Position numbers and translations under genes: made by a program. The notes under the pieces are model-generated. The model searched no databases. It had not been told where the DNA came from and saw only the letters and a program-made list of their open reading frames with translations. A stretch of 21,061 nucleotides of DNA from a virus: the IMG/VR virus record IMGVR_UViG_3300032308_001506, positions 1 through 21,061 of that record, one strand, 5' to 3'. Within the stretch, counting starts at the first letter, position 1; every line of letters starts with the position of its first letter. Shown here piece after piece: positions 6,047 through 12,934 of the stretch.

Positions 6047-6389
6047 TGCGCTTTACCCATTGCTCTAGATTTTCAACAACCCAGGCCTTTTCAATTCCTG
6101 CGTTGCGTCTCTTAATTATGACGTATGCCGGCGGAGTTTGCTCGAGTCCTCTGGCTTTTGCATAATTCTCGGCTTCGGTGATTGCTTCTTCCCAGAACAC
6201 TGGGAGTGAGATGCTTTTTCGATTTTTCAATTCTAGAATATATGTTTTCCCTGCAACGATGCAGACGATGTCGCCTTCATCTTTACTCCCGGCTTTGGTC
6301 AATCGTTCCGCAATTGCTCCAACCGAACGCAGCCATCTGATTACATCTGTTTCAAAGAGTGCGCCTTTACGTCCGTTTGGGTTTGCCAT
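6039..6389 (-). CDS. Holliday-junction-resolvase-like PD-(D/E)XK nuclease
   Basis: The 116 aa protein has the resolvase layout: NGRKGALFETDVIRWL (early Glu13), GSKDEGDI with Asp40, and LELKNR with Glu53 and Lys55, the ExK metal-binding pair, followed by a helical FWEEAITEAENYA segment. It probably resolves branched DNA during replication, recombination or before packaging. The ATG directly follows the preceding stop (TAAATG). Related Hjc/VRR-NUC nucleases are the same size. Strand specificity cannot be judged. Confidence 0.8.
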   Translation of the reverse strand: MANPNGRKGALFETDVIRWLRSVGAIAERLTKAGSKDEGDIVCIVAGKTYILELKNRKSISLPVFWEEAITEAENYAKARGLEQTPPAYVIIKRRNAGIEKAWVVENLEQWVKRND

Positions 6390-6728
6390 TTACTTAACAA
6401 TTTCCAATCGTGGTGGTCTTGGTTCTCTGAGTTCTCTGACTGTAATCAGGATCTGCTGAGCCAAAGTTAAAGCTTCGTCATGGGTAAGCGATGCAATCAA
6501 TAGAACCGTCTCATCGAGCTTGTTTCGATGTTTTGCATAACGATCGAAGCCCTCTTCGGTTTTGAGGTTTTTTATTTCTCCGTAATCGGCCAAGTCTGCA
6601 ATGTAATCTGGATGGACTTCTCTGCCAGTTTCTTCTATCAAATCTAGAACGGCATCGCGTTCTTCTAAATAAATCGCTAGTCGGTCGTCATTGCCATGAA
6701 CTGAAAATAAAGGCTCGCGATATTTCAT
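6390..6728 (-). CDS. Hypothetical protein, 112 aa
   Basis: It starts in an ATGA overlap with the preceding membrane protein gene. The protein is soluble, mostly helical and rich in Asp/Glu/Leu, with a basic C-terminal RELREPRPPRLEIVK. The middle has YIADLADYGEIKNLKTEEGFDRYAKHRNK and a helix DEALTLAQQIL. I do not recognise the family. Position in the early replication operon before the resolvase suggests a DNA metabolism or regulatory role. Confidence 0.75.
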   Translation of the reverse strand: MKYREPLFSVHGNDDRLAIYLEERDAVLDLIEETGREVHPDYIADLADYGEIKNLKTEEGFDRYAKHRNKLDETVLLIASLTHDEALTLAQQILITVRELREPRPPRLEIVK

Positions 6729-6883
6729 TTTTCAAGCGCCTTCGCAATTTTCTGCTTGTTGCTTTCATATCGCATGGCATCTTTGATTTGTTCTTCGAAT
6801 GGATCGTCTTGCCATCGCAATATCGCTGCGATGATAAATCCTGTCGCGGCTGTTCCTGCGAGAATAATAAGCACTGTCTGCAT
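6725..6883 (-). CDS. Small single-span membrane protein, 52 aa
   Basis: The first gene of the divergent minus-strand operon. The start is set by GGGGGAAC seven bases before ATG. Residues 1-20 (MQTVLIILAGTAATGFIIAA) form one membrane span, followed by a charged cytoplasmic tail with an ERD-type mixture of charges (EEQIKDAMRYESNKQKIAKALEK). In-frame ATGs further upstream would add a basic N-terminus, but they lack ribosome sites. Function unknown. Confidence 0.65.
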   Translation of the reverse strand: MQTVLIILAGTAATGFIIAAILRWQDDPFEEQIKDAMRYESNKQKIAKALEK

Positions 6884-7040
6884 TTTGTTCCCCCTTTTGT
6901 CTTGGAGCCTCGCGGCCTTGTTGTCGCTAAGTGTGGGGGCATTAGAGGCTTCTCGGTCGTAGCCACGCCGTAGCTCCGCCCTGGCTGGGGGCATTTCACG
7001 CTCATTTGCCCTCTGGGTGTGGTGCGAATCACATAAAATA
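6884..7040 (-). other. Leader of the minus-strand replication operon; no supported gene
   Basis: About 150 bases separate the putative promoter from the first start codon with a ribosome site. Two frames stay open here, but neither has a convincing start. The leader can form a hairpin AGCTAC-GGC-GTGGCT at 6961-6975 and contains two copies of AATGCCCCCA. It may be a structured 5' untranslated region. Confidence 0.4.
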
Positions 7041-7068
7041 ATCCTATATTTGTGGGGTCATTTGTCCA
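7041..7068 (-). promoter_or_regulatory. Putative minus-strand promoter in the divergent intergenic region
   Basis: On the minus strand TGGACA (five of six to TTGACA) is followed after 16 bases by TAGGAT, a TAnnnT -10 element. It points toward the replication operon. An inverted repeat CATA-CT-TATG (7067-7076) touches the -35 and could be an operator. For the plus-strand operon only a weak pair is visible (TTGTGG, 17 bases, TATGCA). Confidence 0.45.
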
Positions 7069-7131
7069 TACTTATGCAATAATTCTCTTATCGGCAAGGA
7101 GCGAATGTCTCAGCCGGTGGGGGGTAATAAA

Positions 7132-7368
7132 ATGAATCAGCGTCTATGGGTTTCAGATAACGGCGATGTCACTTGTGAAGAGCATGCTGGAGTGTATTTG
7201 CGTTCTTCAATCCAAGCAAAATCAAAAGCAGTCAAGCATCGCACTCCGCTTGGCAATTGGTCGCTCTACTTTACACATCTTCTTGGTGGCGAGAATCTAG
7301 TTTGCGAAACTTGCACTCCCTGGAATTCTCCAAATCATCCTTACAACAAGATAAAGGCAGGTGCATAA
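7132..7368 (+). CDS. Small zinc-binding-like protein, 78 aa (first gene of plus-strand operon)
   Basis: The start is placed at the ATG after GGGGGGTAATAAA rather than 27 bases upstream. The protein has a possible metal site CEEH (Cys15, His18) and CETC (Cys58, Cys61), with TCEEHAGVYLRSSI near the N-terminus and TPLGNWS in the middle. Similar small proteins with CxxH and VCETC occur in actinophages, without known function. The stop overlaps the next start as TAATG. Confidence 0.7.
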   Translation: MNQRLWVSDNGDVTCEEHAGVYLRSSIQAKSKAVKHRTPLGNWSLYFTHLLGGENLVCETCTPWNSPNHPYNKIKAGA

Positions 7369-7535
7369 TGCAAATCTTCAACACTAAAGTTGCTAGTCTT
7401 CCTGATTGTGATGCATGCGATGTCTGGAAAACAATATATAAACGCCAATATGCACATCCAAATGGAGAACGTTATTGGATGAATGTCTGCGTCGCCTGTG
7501 CTCGTAAGAATTCGGATTTTGAGGTGCAGTCATGA
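7368..7535 (+). CDS. Small zinc-ribbon-like protein, 55 aa
   Basis: Translationally coupled to the previous gene by TAATG. Two CxxC knuckles, CDAC (Cys14, Cys17) and CVAC (Cys41, Cys44), separated by 23 residues suggest a zinc ribbon that may bind nucleic acid or protein. Aromatic and basic residues lie between them (WKTIYKRQYAHPNGERYW). The gene ends in an ATGA overlap. No family recognised. Confidence 0.65.
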   Translation: MQIFNTKVASLPDCDACDVWKTIYKRQYAHPNGERYWMNVCVACARKNSDFEVQS

Positions 7536-7687
7536 AGTTCTCGGATCTGTATTGCGTCTTCTGCAATGGTCGCGTCACGAATAATTCGCACTGCGTTCCT
7601 TGTTGGGAATATAAAGGCGTCGTTACTCTGTCGGAATATATCAAAATCAATGGGCATCTGCCCCGAGTCAAAGAAGAGGTGAAGTGA
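7532..7687 (+). CDS. Small zinc-ribbon-like protein, 51 aa
   Basis: Starts in the ATGA overlap with the preceding gene. CVFC (Cys8, Cys11) and CVPC (Cys21, Cys24) form a compact four-cysteine site like a treble-clef or zinc ribbon. The C-terminal half (VTLSEYIKINGHLPR) looks like a small helix-turn. It is the third consecutive cysteine-pair protein of the operon. Function unknown. Confidence 0.65.
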   Translation: MKFSDLYCVFCNGRVTNNSHCVPCWEYKGVVTLSEYIKINGHLPRVKEEVK

Positions 7688-7854
7688 TGGGTGCTATGAA
7701 ATCTTTACTTATGGATATTAGCGAAGGGATGGAGCTGGCTGGTCGCAACCTTGTCGATGCGGCACAGGCCCAGGATCCTGAATTAATGCAGGCGGTCATG
7801 GTGAATGTCTTGTCTGCTCTTCCTTCATATCTAGCTGCATTGAGAGGCGAATAA
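7687..7854 (+). CDS. Small helical protein, 55 aa
   Basis: Joined to its neighbours by TGATG at the start and TAATG at the end. The product is Met- and Ala-rich and predicted fully helical, with no cysteine and no membrane span (SEGMELAGRNLVDAAQAQD, then a leucine-rich helix). I do not recognise it; it may be a small adaptor. Confidence 0.6.
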   Translation: MGAMKSLLMDISEGMELAGRNLVDAAQAQDPELMQAVMVNVLSALPSYLAALRGE

Positions 7855-8021
7855 TGAAAATGGAACGCAAATATGTCCACCGACGCCGCGTGGTGGCATT
7901 CGTGATTTATCTACTTCTAGTCAGTCTGTTCACATACGCCATTCGCGATGTCTGCTGGGTGGGCGATGGCTACGGCTCGTGCTCTGTAATGATTGACGAG
8001 GTCGTTTCCAATGGCCGTTAA
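7854..8021 (+). CDS. Small single-span membrane protein, 55 aa
   Basis: Starts in a TAATG overlap. A basic N-terminus (MKMERKYVHRRR) precedes one membrane helix (VVAFVIYLLLVSLFTYAI), then an outward tail containing two cysteines (DVC and GSCS) that could form a disulfide. The orientation inside-to-outside follows the positive-inside rule. It could act at the membrane in superinfection exclusion, but that is only a guess. Confidence 0.6.
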   Translation: MKMERKYVHRRRVVAFVIYLLLVSLFTYAIRDVCWVGDGYGSCSVMIDEVVSNGR

Positions 8022-8142
8022 GAAGATGCGTTCTGTGCGTGTATCTGATTCCCTGTGGAATGCTGTAAAGGCTCGTGCGGCCGCAGAAGAGAAAACGGTC
8101 AGCGAAGTAATTGTCGATGCTTTGAAAGCTTACATTCGATGA
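8011..8142 (+). CDS. Ribbon-helix-helix DNA-binding protein, 43 aa
   Basis: The protein has the classical MetJ/Arc layout: a short strand MRSVRVSD, helix LWNAVKARAAAEEK, turn TVSE and helix VIVDALKAYIR. This size is that of a minimal dimeric repressor. It overlaps the previous gene by 11 nt and the next by ATGA. It may autoregulate the operon, perhaps through the CATA-CT-TATG inverted repeat in the divergent region; that link is inference. No toxin partner is evident. Confidence 0.8.
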   Translation: MAVKKMRSVRVSDSLWNAVKARAAAEEKTVSEVIVDALKAYIR

Positions 8143-8381
8143 GTTGGTGGAATCTGCTAATTGCACCCATTACTGGGATTCTTGCGCTCGCCTATGGTCG
8201 ACGAATCTGGTTCTGGTTTGCCTTTGGCTTGTTCTTTGGTCTGTGGTCTTTTCTGATTCTCTTGTTACCAAGAAAAGAATTCCGACTTCCTGTTATTCCC
8301 GAGCGCTTCCTTGTCTATTGGGGCAATCGGGTTATTGCTAAGGAGATGCGATCTATCCGAGATCCATCCGATCTCCTTTAG
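8139..8381 (+). CDS. Membrane protein, 80 aa, two spans
   Basis: Start is taken at the ATGA overlap with the RHH gene. Two hydrophobic segments, LLIAPITGILALAYG and WFWFAFGLFFGLWSFLILLL, lie on either side of a short RR turn, followed by a basic cytoplasmic tail (PRKEF...NRVIAKEMR). It is the last gene before the terminator. Possibly a superinfection-exclusion or membrane-associated protein; no family recognised. Confidence 0.65.
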   Translation: MSWWNLLIAPITGILALAYGRRIWFWFAFGLFFGLWSFLILLLPRKEFRLPVIPERFLVYWGNRVIAKEMRSIRDPSDLL

Positions 8382-8387
8382 CAAGAA

Positions 8388-8428
8388 ATGCCCCCCATCG
8401 CCTTTTATCGGCAGTGGGGGGTATTTTT
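8388..8428. terminator. Bidirectional rho-independent terminator between convergent operons
   Basis: ATGCCCCCCA pairs with TGGGGGGTAT (one G-T pair), extended inside by GC/GC across one mismatch, with a loop around CTTTTATCG. The plus strand ends in TATTTTTAT. The minus-strand reading overlaps the epimerase stop and has a poorer U run. It stops the plus-strand operon and probably the late minus-strand operon. Confidence 0.85.
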
Positions 8429-9290
8429 ATTCTGCAAGCGCTCTGGCTATTCCTTCTTCCAGAGTAATTTTTGGCTCATAAATCTGCAACATCTTTATCG
8501 GATCGCCGACTCGATATTCGACTCCGCTTGGCTTTCCTGGGTGCTTCTTGATTGGAGCTAAGTATCCCTGCGCGAGCATAATCATCTCTGCGAGCTGGAT
8601 GAATGAAGTCGCACGCCCGGTGCAAAGGTTCAAAGTTTGGATGTTATTTGTGATCGCTTCGAATGTGGCTGCAACAACGTCGTCGATGTGGATAAAGTCG
8701 CGGACTTGCTCGCCGGTTCCCCATACTTCGAACGGATCCATCTTGGCCTTGCCGCGTGCGATCAAGGATGGGAATGGGTAATCGAGCGCTTGGTCACTGC
8801 CGTAGCCGCTAAATGGTCGCAAGACGTGAACTTTGATGCCTTCTTCTCTGGCATATTGGGCCAAAGTTTCGCCTGTTAATTTCGCCCATCCGTAGCTGAA
8901 ATCTGGCGTCCTTATGTGATCTAGATTGATATCGGGTTCCCGAAGTCGTTGCTTGTAGGCAGCCTTCTGCAAGTAGATTGGGTAGGCGGCAGAACTGCTG
9001 TAATAGACGAGGTGTTTTGGCCTAGTTCTTACCGCCCATTGAAACATGTCGCTGTCGATCGCGAGGTCGCTGGCAACAGCCAAAGGGTTGCCTTCAATCG
9101 TGGCGCGGCCGCCGACAATCGCGGCGAGGTGAATAACGACGTCGTATCTAGTGTCGTCCTTCTTGAAGAAATCCCTGCAATCGATTCCGTTTGCGATGTC
9201 GATGCCGGTGATGTCATGGCCTTTGTCGTCTAATGCTCTGTGAAAGGCGCGGCCGACGAAGCCGGCGTCTCCGGTTATTAAAATCTTCAT
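8427..9290 (-). CDS. NAD-dependent epimerase/dehydratase (extended SDR)
   Basis: The start is placed at the internal ATG that gives an ATGA overlap; a second ATG three codons upstream is possible. Extended short-chain dehydrogenase motifs are intact: the Rossmann loop TGDAGFVG (the first Gly is Asp), VIHLAAIVGG, YYSSSAAYP with catalytic Ser, YGWAK with Tyr and Lys, and RDFIHIDDV. Such enzymes convert nucleotide sugars (GDP-fucose synthase or UDP-glucose epimerase types). With two adjacent glycosyltransferases it forms a sugar-modification cassette, possibly for tail or virion proteins. Substrate cannot be told. Confidence 0.9.
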   Translation of the reverse strand: MKILITGDAGFVGRAFHRALDDKGHDITGIDIANGIDCRDFFKKDDTRYDVVIHLAAIVGGRATIEGNPLAVASDLAIDSDMFQWAVRTRPKHLVYYSSSAAYPIYLQKAAYKQRLREPDINLDHIRTPDFSYGWAKLTGETLAQYAREEGIKVHVLRPFSGYGSDQALDYPFPSLIARGKAKMDPFEVWGTGEQVRDFIHIDDVVAATFEAITNNIQTLNLCTGRATSFIQLAEMIMLAQGYLAPIKKHPGKPSGVEYRVGDPIKMLQIYEPKITLEEGIARALAE

Positions 9291-10003
9291 ATAAGCCATT
9301 CTGCCAGATATCTGTCGCTTCCTGATTCGGCCTTTGCCATTGCCTGGTCAATGCTAAAGACGAAGCGATCATCTGCTTCCAGCGCTGCCCCGATGTGGTG
9401 AAGGATCGCCTTCTTTGCGATCGGGAATGGGCGGCGCTTGCTCTTGCCTTCTGTGGGGGTTTCGTAGCTCTCGTCGTGGATAAGAGCGCTCTCCTTGATC
9501 AAGGGCCAAATATGAGCTGCAAGCCAGTCCTGATCTTGCGTGTAATAATCTCTGGCTTCTTCTGTTTCCTTCAAATCGTCCGGAATCGCTTTGGTTCTTG
9601 CTGCGAACATGCCGGCGCTGATCTGATAATTGTGGCCTGTCGGGTGATCTTTCATAATGTGGAAATCGAGGCCGCTTGCTAGAAATTCTTCGTGTGCAAT
9701 CCGTTCTCGGTGCGTGAGCCTGGCATCCGCATCGCGGCTTAAAACCACGTCGAATTCGCGATCTATCAAAGCCTGAAATCTCCAGAGTTTGGCCCGGTGG
9801 TCTTCGGGGCCTTCTTCTTCTACGAGCTGGACATAGGGGAAGAGGCGAAGGGTTTGCTTAATGGATTCGGGAACGCTTGGCCCGGTGTAAAAGCGAAGCG
9901 TAAATCCTTTGAAATGTCTGCCTGCCAGAATTGCGTTCTTGATCGCACCGATCGTGTATCGCTCTTCGCTGCCATATAACGAGTAGGCGATGAGCTGCTT
10001 CAT
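9287..10003 (-). CDS. Glycosyltransferase-like protein, 238 aa
   Basis: The N-terminus (MKQLIAYSLYGSEERYTIGAI) resembles a GT-A nucleotide-sugar fold. LSRDADARL (near residue 90) gives a DxD metal/sugar-binding motif. Later segments include HNYQISAGMFAART and YYTQDQDWLAAHIWP, as in family 8-like or Mnn-type transferases. It lies between a second glycosyltransferase and the epimerase, all linked by ATGA overlaps. Acceptor and donor are unknown. Confidence 0.8.
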   Translation of the reverse strand: MKQLIAYSLYGSEERYTIGAIKNAILAGRHFKGFTLRFYTGPSVPESIKQTLRLFPYVQLVEEEGPEDHRAKLWRFQALIDREFDVVLSRDADARLTHRERIAHEEFLASGLDFHIMKDHPTGHNYQISAGMFAARTKAIPDDLKETEEARDYYTQDQDWLAAHIWPLIKESALIHDESYETPTEGKSKRRPFPIAKKAILHHIGAALEADDRFVFSIDQAMAKAESGSDRYLAEWLI

Positions 10004-10677
10004 TGCCTTAGCTTGTTCTTCAATAATTCGTAGGCTTCGCTCTGAATATAGTTCTGATAGGCGAGCGCGTCGAATGCGTATATTTCGGTTGCGTTGACTT
10101 CTTTGTATCCTTCATCCCATTCGGCTTTGCCTGCAATTGGATGCATGTGCTCGACAATAACGTCGCCGATATAAGTCAGCGCCCCTAAGTCTTCGCCTAG
10201 TTTTTTCCAGAAGTTGTCTAAATATAAATGCTTTAATTTTGGCGGAACCATTCCATCGAGGGCTTTGACGATGTCGCTTGTCATTGCGATCATGGTGGGA
10301 AGTCGCTCGCCCTGAAGCAAGTCGTTTCCGTAGGCCAGCGACGGTCGCCTTTGCATCGCCTGGATAAGAATTGCATCCCAGCCGGCTGTGCGTGGGCGGT
10401 GGTCGTCGCCCAGGAAGGCGAAGTATTTATATTCGCCCTTCTTTACAATCGCACTCGCAGCTCTGTTGATCGGATAAGCCATGCCCCGGGTTTCGTTCTC
10501 GATGGTCATGCATTTGTCTTTGCCGACTTGCGTTTCGTAGGCGTCGCGCTCTGGGTCATTTGCATCAATGACGAAGAGGATGTCTGAATTCGTGGAAAGT
10601 TTTTCGTGCTCTGCCAGCAATTCGACGGCGTTGCCTGGGCGTCCTCTGGTGGGGACGAGGATAATCATTTCCTTCAT
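10000..10677 (-). CDS. Glycosyltransferase family 2-like protein, 225 aa
   Basis: Starts MIILVPTRGRPGNAVELL, the classical entry of a family 2 GT-A fold, with FVIDANDPE and a metal-binding-like FLGDDHRP in the middle. A later segment, DNFWKKLGEDLGALTYIGDV, would bind the acceptor. Similar proteins are common near the lysis genes of actinophages. Both ends are ATGA overlaps. Donor unknown. Confidence 0.82.
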   Translation of the reverse strand: MKEMIILVPTRGRPGNAVELLAEHEKLSTNSDILFVIDANDPERDAYETQVGKDKCMTIENETRGMAYPINRAASAIVKKGEYKYFAFLGDDHRPRTAGWDAILIQAMQRRPSLAYGNDLLQGERLPTMIAMTSDIVKALDGMVPPKLKHLYLDNFWKKLGEDLGALTYIGDVIVEHMHPIAGKAEWDEGYKEVNATEIYAFDALAYQNYIQSEAYELLKNKLRQ

Positions 10678-10937
10678 TTGCCTGTCGCAATCTCACCGGC
10701 GATGGCGGCGTAGGCCGCTAAATCCACGAATGAATCTTCTGTCTCTGTTTCCATAAGGCGTGCAATTTTTACAAGCGCCATGCAGATTGCCACTTGCTGT
10801 GGTGTTATCTCTTGCTCGAGATATGTCGTCCATAAGTTTGCAATTCTGCAATGATTAGTTTGCGGATCGCCGTATGTTTGCTGGCGGTCTTTGGCTGTGA
10901 GTCTGGCTGCTTCTTGAAGAATATCCCCCCGATTCAT
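10674..10937 (-). CDS. DUF6378-type protein, 87 aa
   Basis: Follows the pattern ILQEAARLTAKDRQQTYGDP, then ITPQQVAICMALVKIARL and FVDLAAYAAIAGE that I associate with DUF6378, a small helical phage protein of unknown function. Length matches. Three bases separate it from the holin stop upstream, and it ends in an ATGA overlap with the glycosyltransferase. Confidence 0.75.
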   Translation of the reverse strand: MNRGDILQEAARLTAKDRQQTYGDPQTNHCRIANLWTTYLEQEITPQQVAICMALVKIARLMETETEDSFVDLAAYAAIAGEIATGK

Positions 10938-10940
10938 GGA

Positions 10941-11135
10941 CTACTTTGTTCCTCGTCCGAATTCGGTTGCTCTTGGATCGATGGCCTTCAGTAGTGGGCC
11001 TGCGATCGCTGCGATGCCTGCTGCAAGGTATTCCTTGATTGGGCGGTTTGGATCTGCAAGATAAAGAGCTGCAATTGCCGCTGCTCCTGCTCGCAGGTAG
11101 GTCATTACAATTGCTTCAAGTTTCTTCTTATCCAT
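10941..11135 (-). CDS. Putative holin, 64 aa
   Basis: The start is set by AAGGAGATC before ATG; a longer frame begins 30 bases earlier. Two membrane segments, IVMTYLRAGAAAIAALYLAD and YLAAGIAAIAGPLLKAI, flank a short polar turn, with a charged N-terminus and C-terminus, as in class II holins. It overlaps the endolysin by 8 nt, and pairing with the endolysin supports the call. A second candidate holin is the membrane protein on the other side of the endolysin. Confidence 0.75.
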   Translation of the reverse strand: MDKKKLEAIVMTYLRAGAAAIAALYLADPNRPIKEYLAAGIAAIAGPLLKAIDPRATEFGRGTK

Positions 11136-11637
11136 TTGTGATCTCCTTGAATTGAGGGCGTCCAAATCCTACGACGAATACCGTAAGCGATGGCTTTAAT
11201 TTGCCGCGATTCTTCTTCTTAAATGCACGTGTCTTCACGCAAACTTGACCGCCGTTTGCTTGGCTGCCCTTCTTGTCTGGGCTGGTGTTTCCTTCAATTG
11301 TAGTGACTGTGCCGTCGCCATTATTTTTAATGACAATTCCGACGTGGCCGATGCGATCTAACTCATCTACTACAAAGTCAAAGAAGACGATATCGCCTGG
11401 CTTTGGATCTGCTTGTTCTGCAATTGTCCAGGCCTTCTTGTCCATGAATGCTGTTGCTCCGGATGGCGTGTATACGCAATTTGGAATCTTGACGCCGGCT
11501 TGCTTCGCGCACCAATTTACAAATGCTCCGCACCATGCTTGGTTTGCTCTTTGATATTTTGTCTGATTATCTTTTGGGCCTTCGATGTAGCCGACTTCTG
11601 CTCTGGCTACTTCTAGAAACTTCTGAAGTTGATTCAT
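11128..11637 (-). CDS. Endolysin with CHAP peptidase/amidase domain
   Basis: The 169 aa protein has a single CHAP-type domain: WCGAFVNWCAKQAG with the catalytic Cys, RIGHVGIV with the catalytic His, and a following polar EGNTS. It would cleave peptide cross-links or the amide bond of host peptidoglycan. The C-terminus is a short basic KKKNRGKLKPS without an obvious separate cell-wall binding domain. Its own ribosome site is CAGGGGGTAGAAA. A membrane-protein gene precedes it and the holin follows. Confidence 0.88.
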   Translation of the reverse strand: MNQLQKFLEVARAEVGYIEGPKDNQTKYQRANQAWCGAFVNWCAKQAGVKIPNCVYTPSGATAFMDKKAWTIAEQADPKPGDIVFFDFVVDELDRIGHVGIVIKNNGDGTVTTIEGNTSPDKKGSQANGGQVCVKTRAFKKKNRGKLKPSLTVFVVGFGRPQFKEITNG

Positions 11638-11852
11638 TTTCTACCCCCTGTTGGTTTTTTGTTTTCTAAGAGTAGAGTATAAATCTCATCCACTCTGATT
11701 TCGACTCTTGAAATTCTATCGCTTACTGAGCTGCCGCCGTTGGGTTTCAATTCTGCAAGATAATGCTTGACCAGCCATCTGGTCATGGCGATAAATGCTC
11801 CGCCGATCGTAAGAAGTGAAACGCTTAGAGCTGCATAATCCTGAGCCGTCAT
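11634..11852 (-). CDS. Small membrane protein, 72 aa, DUF2746-like / holin candidate
   Basis: A single hydrophobic segment (LSVSLLTIGGAFIAMTRWL) is followed by HYLAELKPNGGSSVSDRISRVE, a pattern resembling actinophage DUF2746 membrane proteins, and then a helical region. Such proteins lie in lysis cassettes and may act as holins or antiholins. It is joined by ATGA overlaps to both neighbours, including the endolysin. Confidence 0.7.
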   Translation of the reverse strand: MTAQDYAALSVSLLTIGGAFIAMTRWLVKHYLAELKPNGGSSVSDRISRVEIRVDEIYTLLLENKKPTGGRK

Positions 11853-12103
11853 TGGTTGACTTCCAAAATGTAAACGAGGGCGGTTCCGGTATTAGTTACG
11901 GCCCATACTTCTGTCGTCGCTGGCAAGTGCATTATGTCGTGGCTGTTGTTATCAATCTTGGCTCCGTTTGAAGTGCTGACGGTGTTATCTCCGCCGATCC
12001 AAATGTTGCCAGATTCGTTATGAATGTGGACTTCCCTGAAAATGTTTCCGGTTGCCACAATCTTCGTAGGGCTAGTTGTTACTGTCACTTGCGATGTGCG
12101 CAT
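11849..12103 (-). CDS. Hypothetical virion-associated protein, 84 aa
   Basis: The protein is beta-rich and Thr/Asn-rich, with VTTSPTKIVATGNIFREVHIHNES, GNIWIGGDNTVSTSNG and a C-terminal ALVYILEVNQ, as in small beta-sandwich proteins at the end of tail modules. A GCCAGGAGAA ribosome site precedes the ATG. It may be a tail-tip or spike accessory; the exact family is not recognised. Confidence 0.7.
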   Translation of the reverse strand: MRTSQVTVTTSPTKIVATGNIFREVHIHNESGNIWIGGDNTVSTSNGAKIDNNSHDIMHLPATTEVWAVTNTGTALVYILEVNQ

Positions 12104-12122
12104 GTCGTTCTCCTGGCTTCTT

Positions 12123-12209
12123 CTAGATCCCCGATGCTTCTACTTCGTCTACGGCGTCATCAATCGTCCGGGCTGGTTCCCGGGTGCAGTCGCCATCCTG
12201 GTATCCCAT
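12123..12209 (-). CDS. Possible microprotein, 28 aa
   Basis: A 28-codon frame starts in a TAATG overlap with the previous stop and fills the gap before the next gene. The peptide MGYQDGDCTREPARTIDD continues to an acidic VDEVEASGI. Coupling and a plausible composition are the only support. It may be untranslated leader instead. Confidence 0.45.
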   Translation of the reverse strand: MGYQDGDCTREPARTIDDAVDEVEASGI

Positions 12210-12442
12210 TAAAGGATCAGGGTGTCTGCTTCTTCGGCTGTTAACGGATCGCCGGCGATGAGCTTGGCCTTTGCCGATGCCTTAAGCGCTGCCTTTGCTT
12301 CGGCTGCGGCTTCGGCGGCTTGGCGATCTAGTTCGGCCTGTGCCTGCGCCGCTTCCATCTCTGCCACTTCTGCATCGGTTAGTTCTATCTCTAGAACTTC
12401 GCCTGTTGCGCAGTTAACTTCGACGCGTGTTGGATTTGCCAT
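12209..12442 (-). CDS. Small coiled-coil protein, 77 aa
   Basis: A short N-terminal beta segment (PTRVEVNCATGEVLEIELTD) is followed by a long Ala/Glu/Gln coiled coil (AEVAEMEAAQAQAELDRQAA) and a C-terminal ADPLTAEEAD-like end. This arrangement recurs in small phage proteins next to tail-fibre genes and may be a chaperone or linker for fibre assembly. Ribosome site AAGGAGAAA. Confidence 0.7.
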   Translation of the reverse strand: MANPTRVEVNCATGEVLEIELTDAEVAEMEAAQAQAELDRQAAEAAAEAKAALKASAKAKLIAGDPLTAEEADTLIL

Positions 12443-12451
12443 GTTTTCTCC

Positions 12452-12934
12452 TTATGAGTTCTTGATGCCGTATAGGTAAAATGATGAGTATTGAGCAAAT
12501 GAGGCTGTAAATGTTATAGAAGTAATGGCTGCCGTAGATGACCAGAGTCCAGCAACAAAGCTGCTAAATGCGCCTGTTGCATTGTTCTCATTAACTGCAT
12601 CAACAGAGACAGATTTGAAACTGCTTCCTGCATAATTAGGAATGTATATTTCATTATTAGAAAAGGTTGAAGCGGTTGCGCCTGTCTGAACTGAGCGCCC
12701 ATACAAGGTATAAGTTGCGGATGTTGCGGCCGAACCTGAACCATTTAGATAAATGCTTGATTGGTTAGTGGTAACACCATTAAATCCAAAATCAAAGATT
12801 TCAGATGAACTGGTATTGCGAGAACTAACTTTTACAAGTAAATCAGTATAAGTTGCAGGAATAGCCGAGAAGGTAACGCTGGCTGCCGATGAGCCTAAAG
12901 TCTTTGCCTCTATTAGTTGATATGTATTAGCCAT
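12452..12934 (-). CDS. Tail-tip / fibre-like protein, third of three paralogues, 160 aa
   Basis: The start is taken at the TAATG junction with the preceding paralogue, giving an N-terminus MANTYQLIEAKTL. The protein is a beta-rich Ser/Thr/Ala domain with VTFSAIPATYTDLLVKV near the start and ends FYLYGIKNS. The start, the TYTDL segment, AITSITFTAS and the YGI end align with the two upstream genes. It is a probable receptor-recognition or tail-surface protein. No lectin or enzyme motif is visible. Confidence 0.75.
   Translation of the reverse strand: MANTYQLIEAKTLGSSAASVTFSAIPATYTDLLVKVSSRNTSSSEIFDFGFNGVTTNQSSIYLNGSGSAATSATYTLYGRSVQTGATASTFSNNEIYIPNYAGSSFKSVSVDAVNENNATGAFSSFVAGLWSSTAAITSITFTASFAQYSSFYLYGIKNS

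Noticed and set aside
6688-7032. Longer minus-strand frames starting in the replication operon leader
   Set aside because: No ribosome site at their starts; GGGGGAAC supports the later ATG at 6883.
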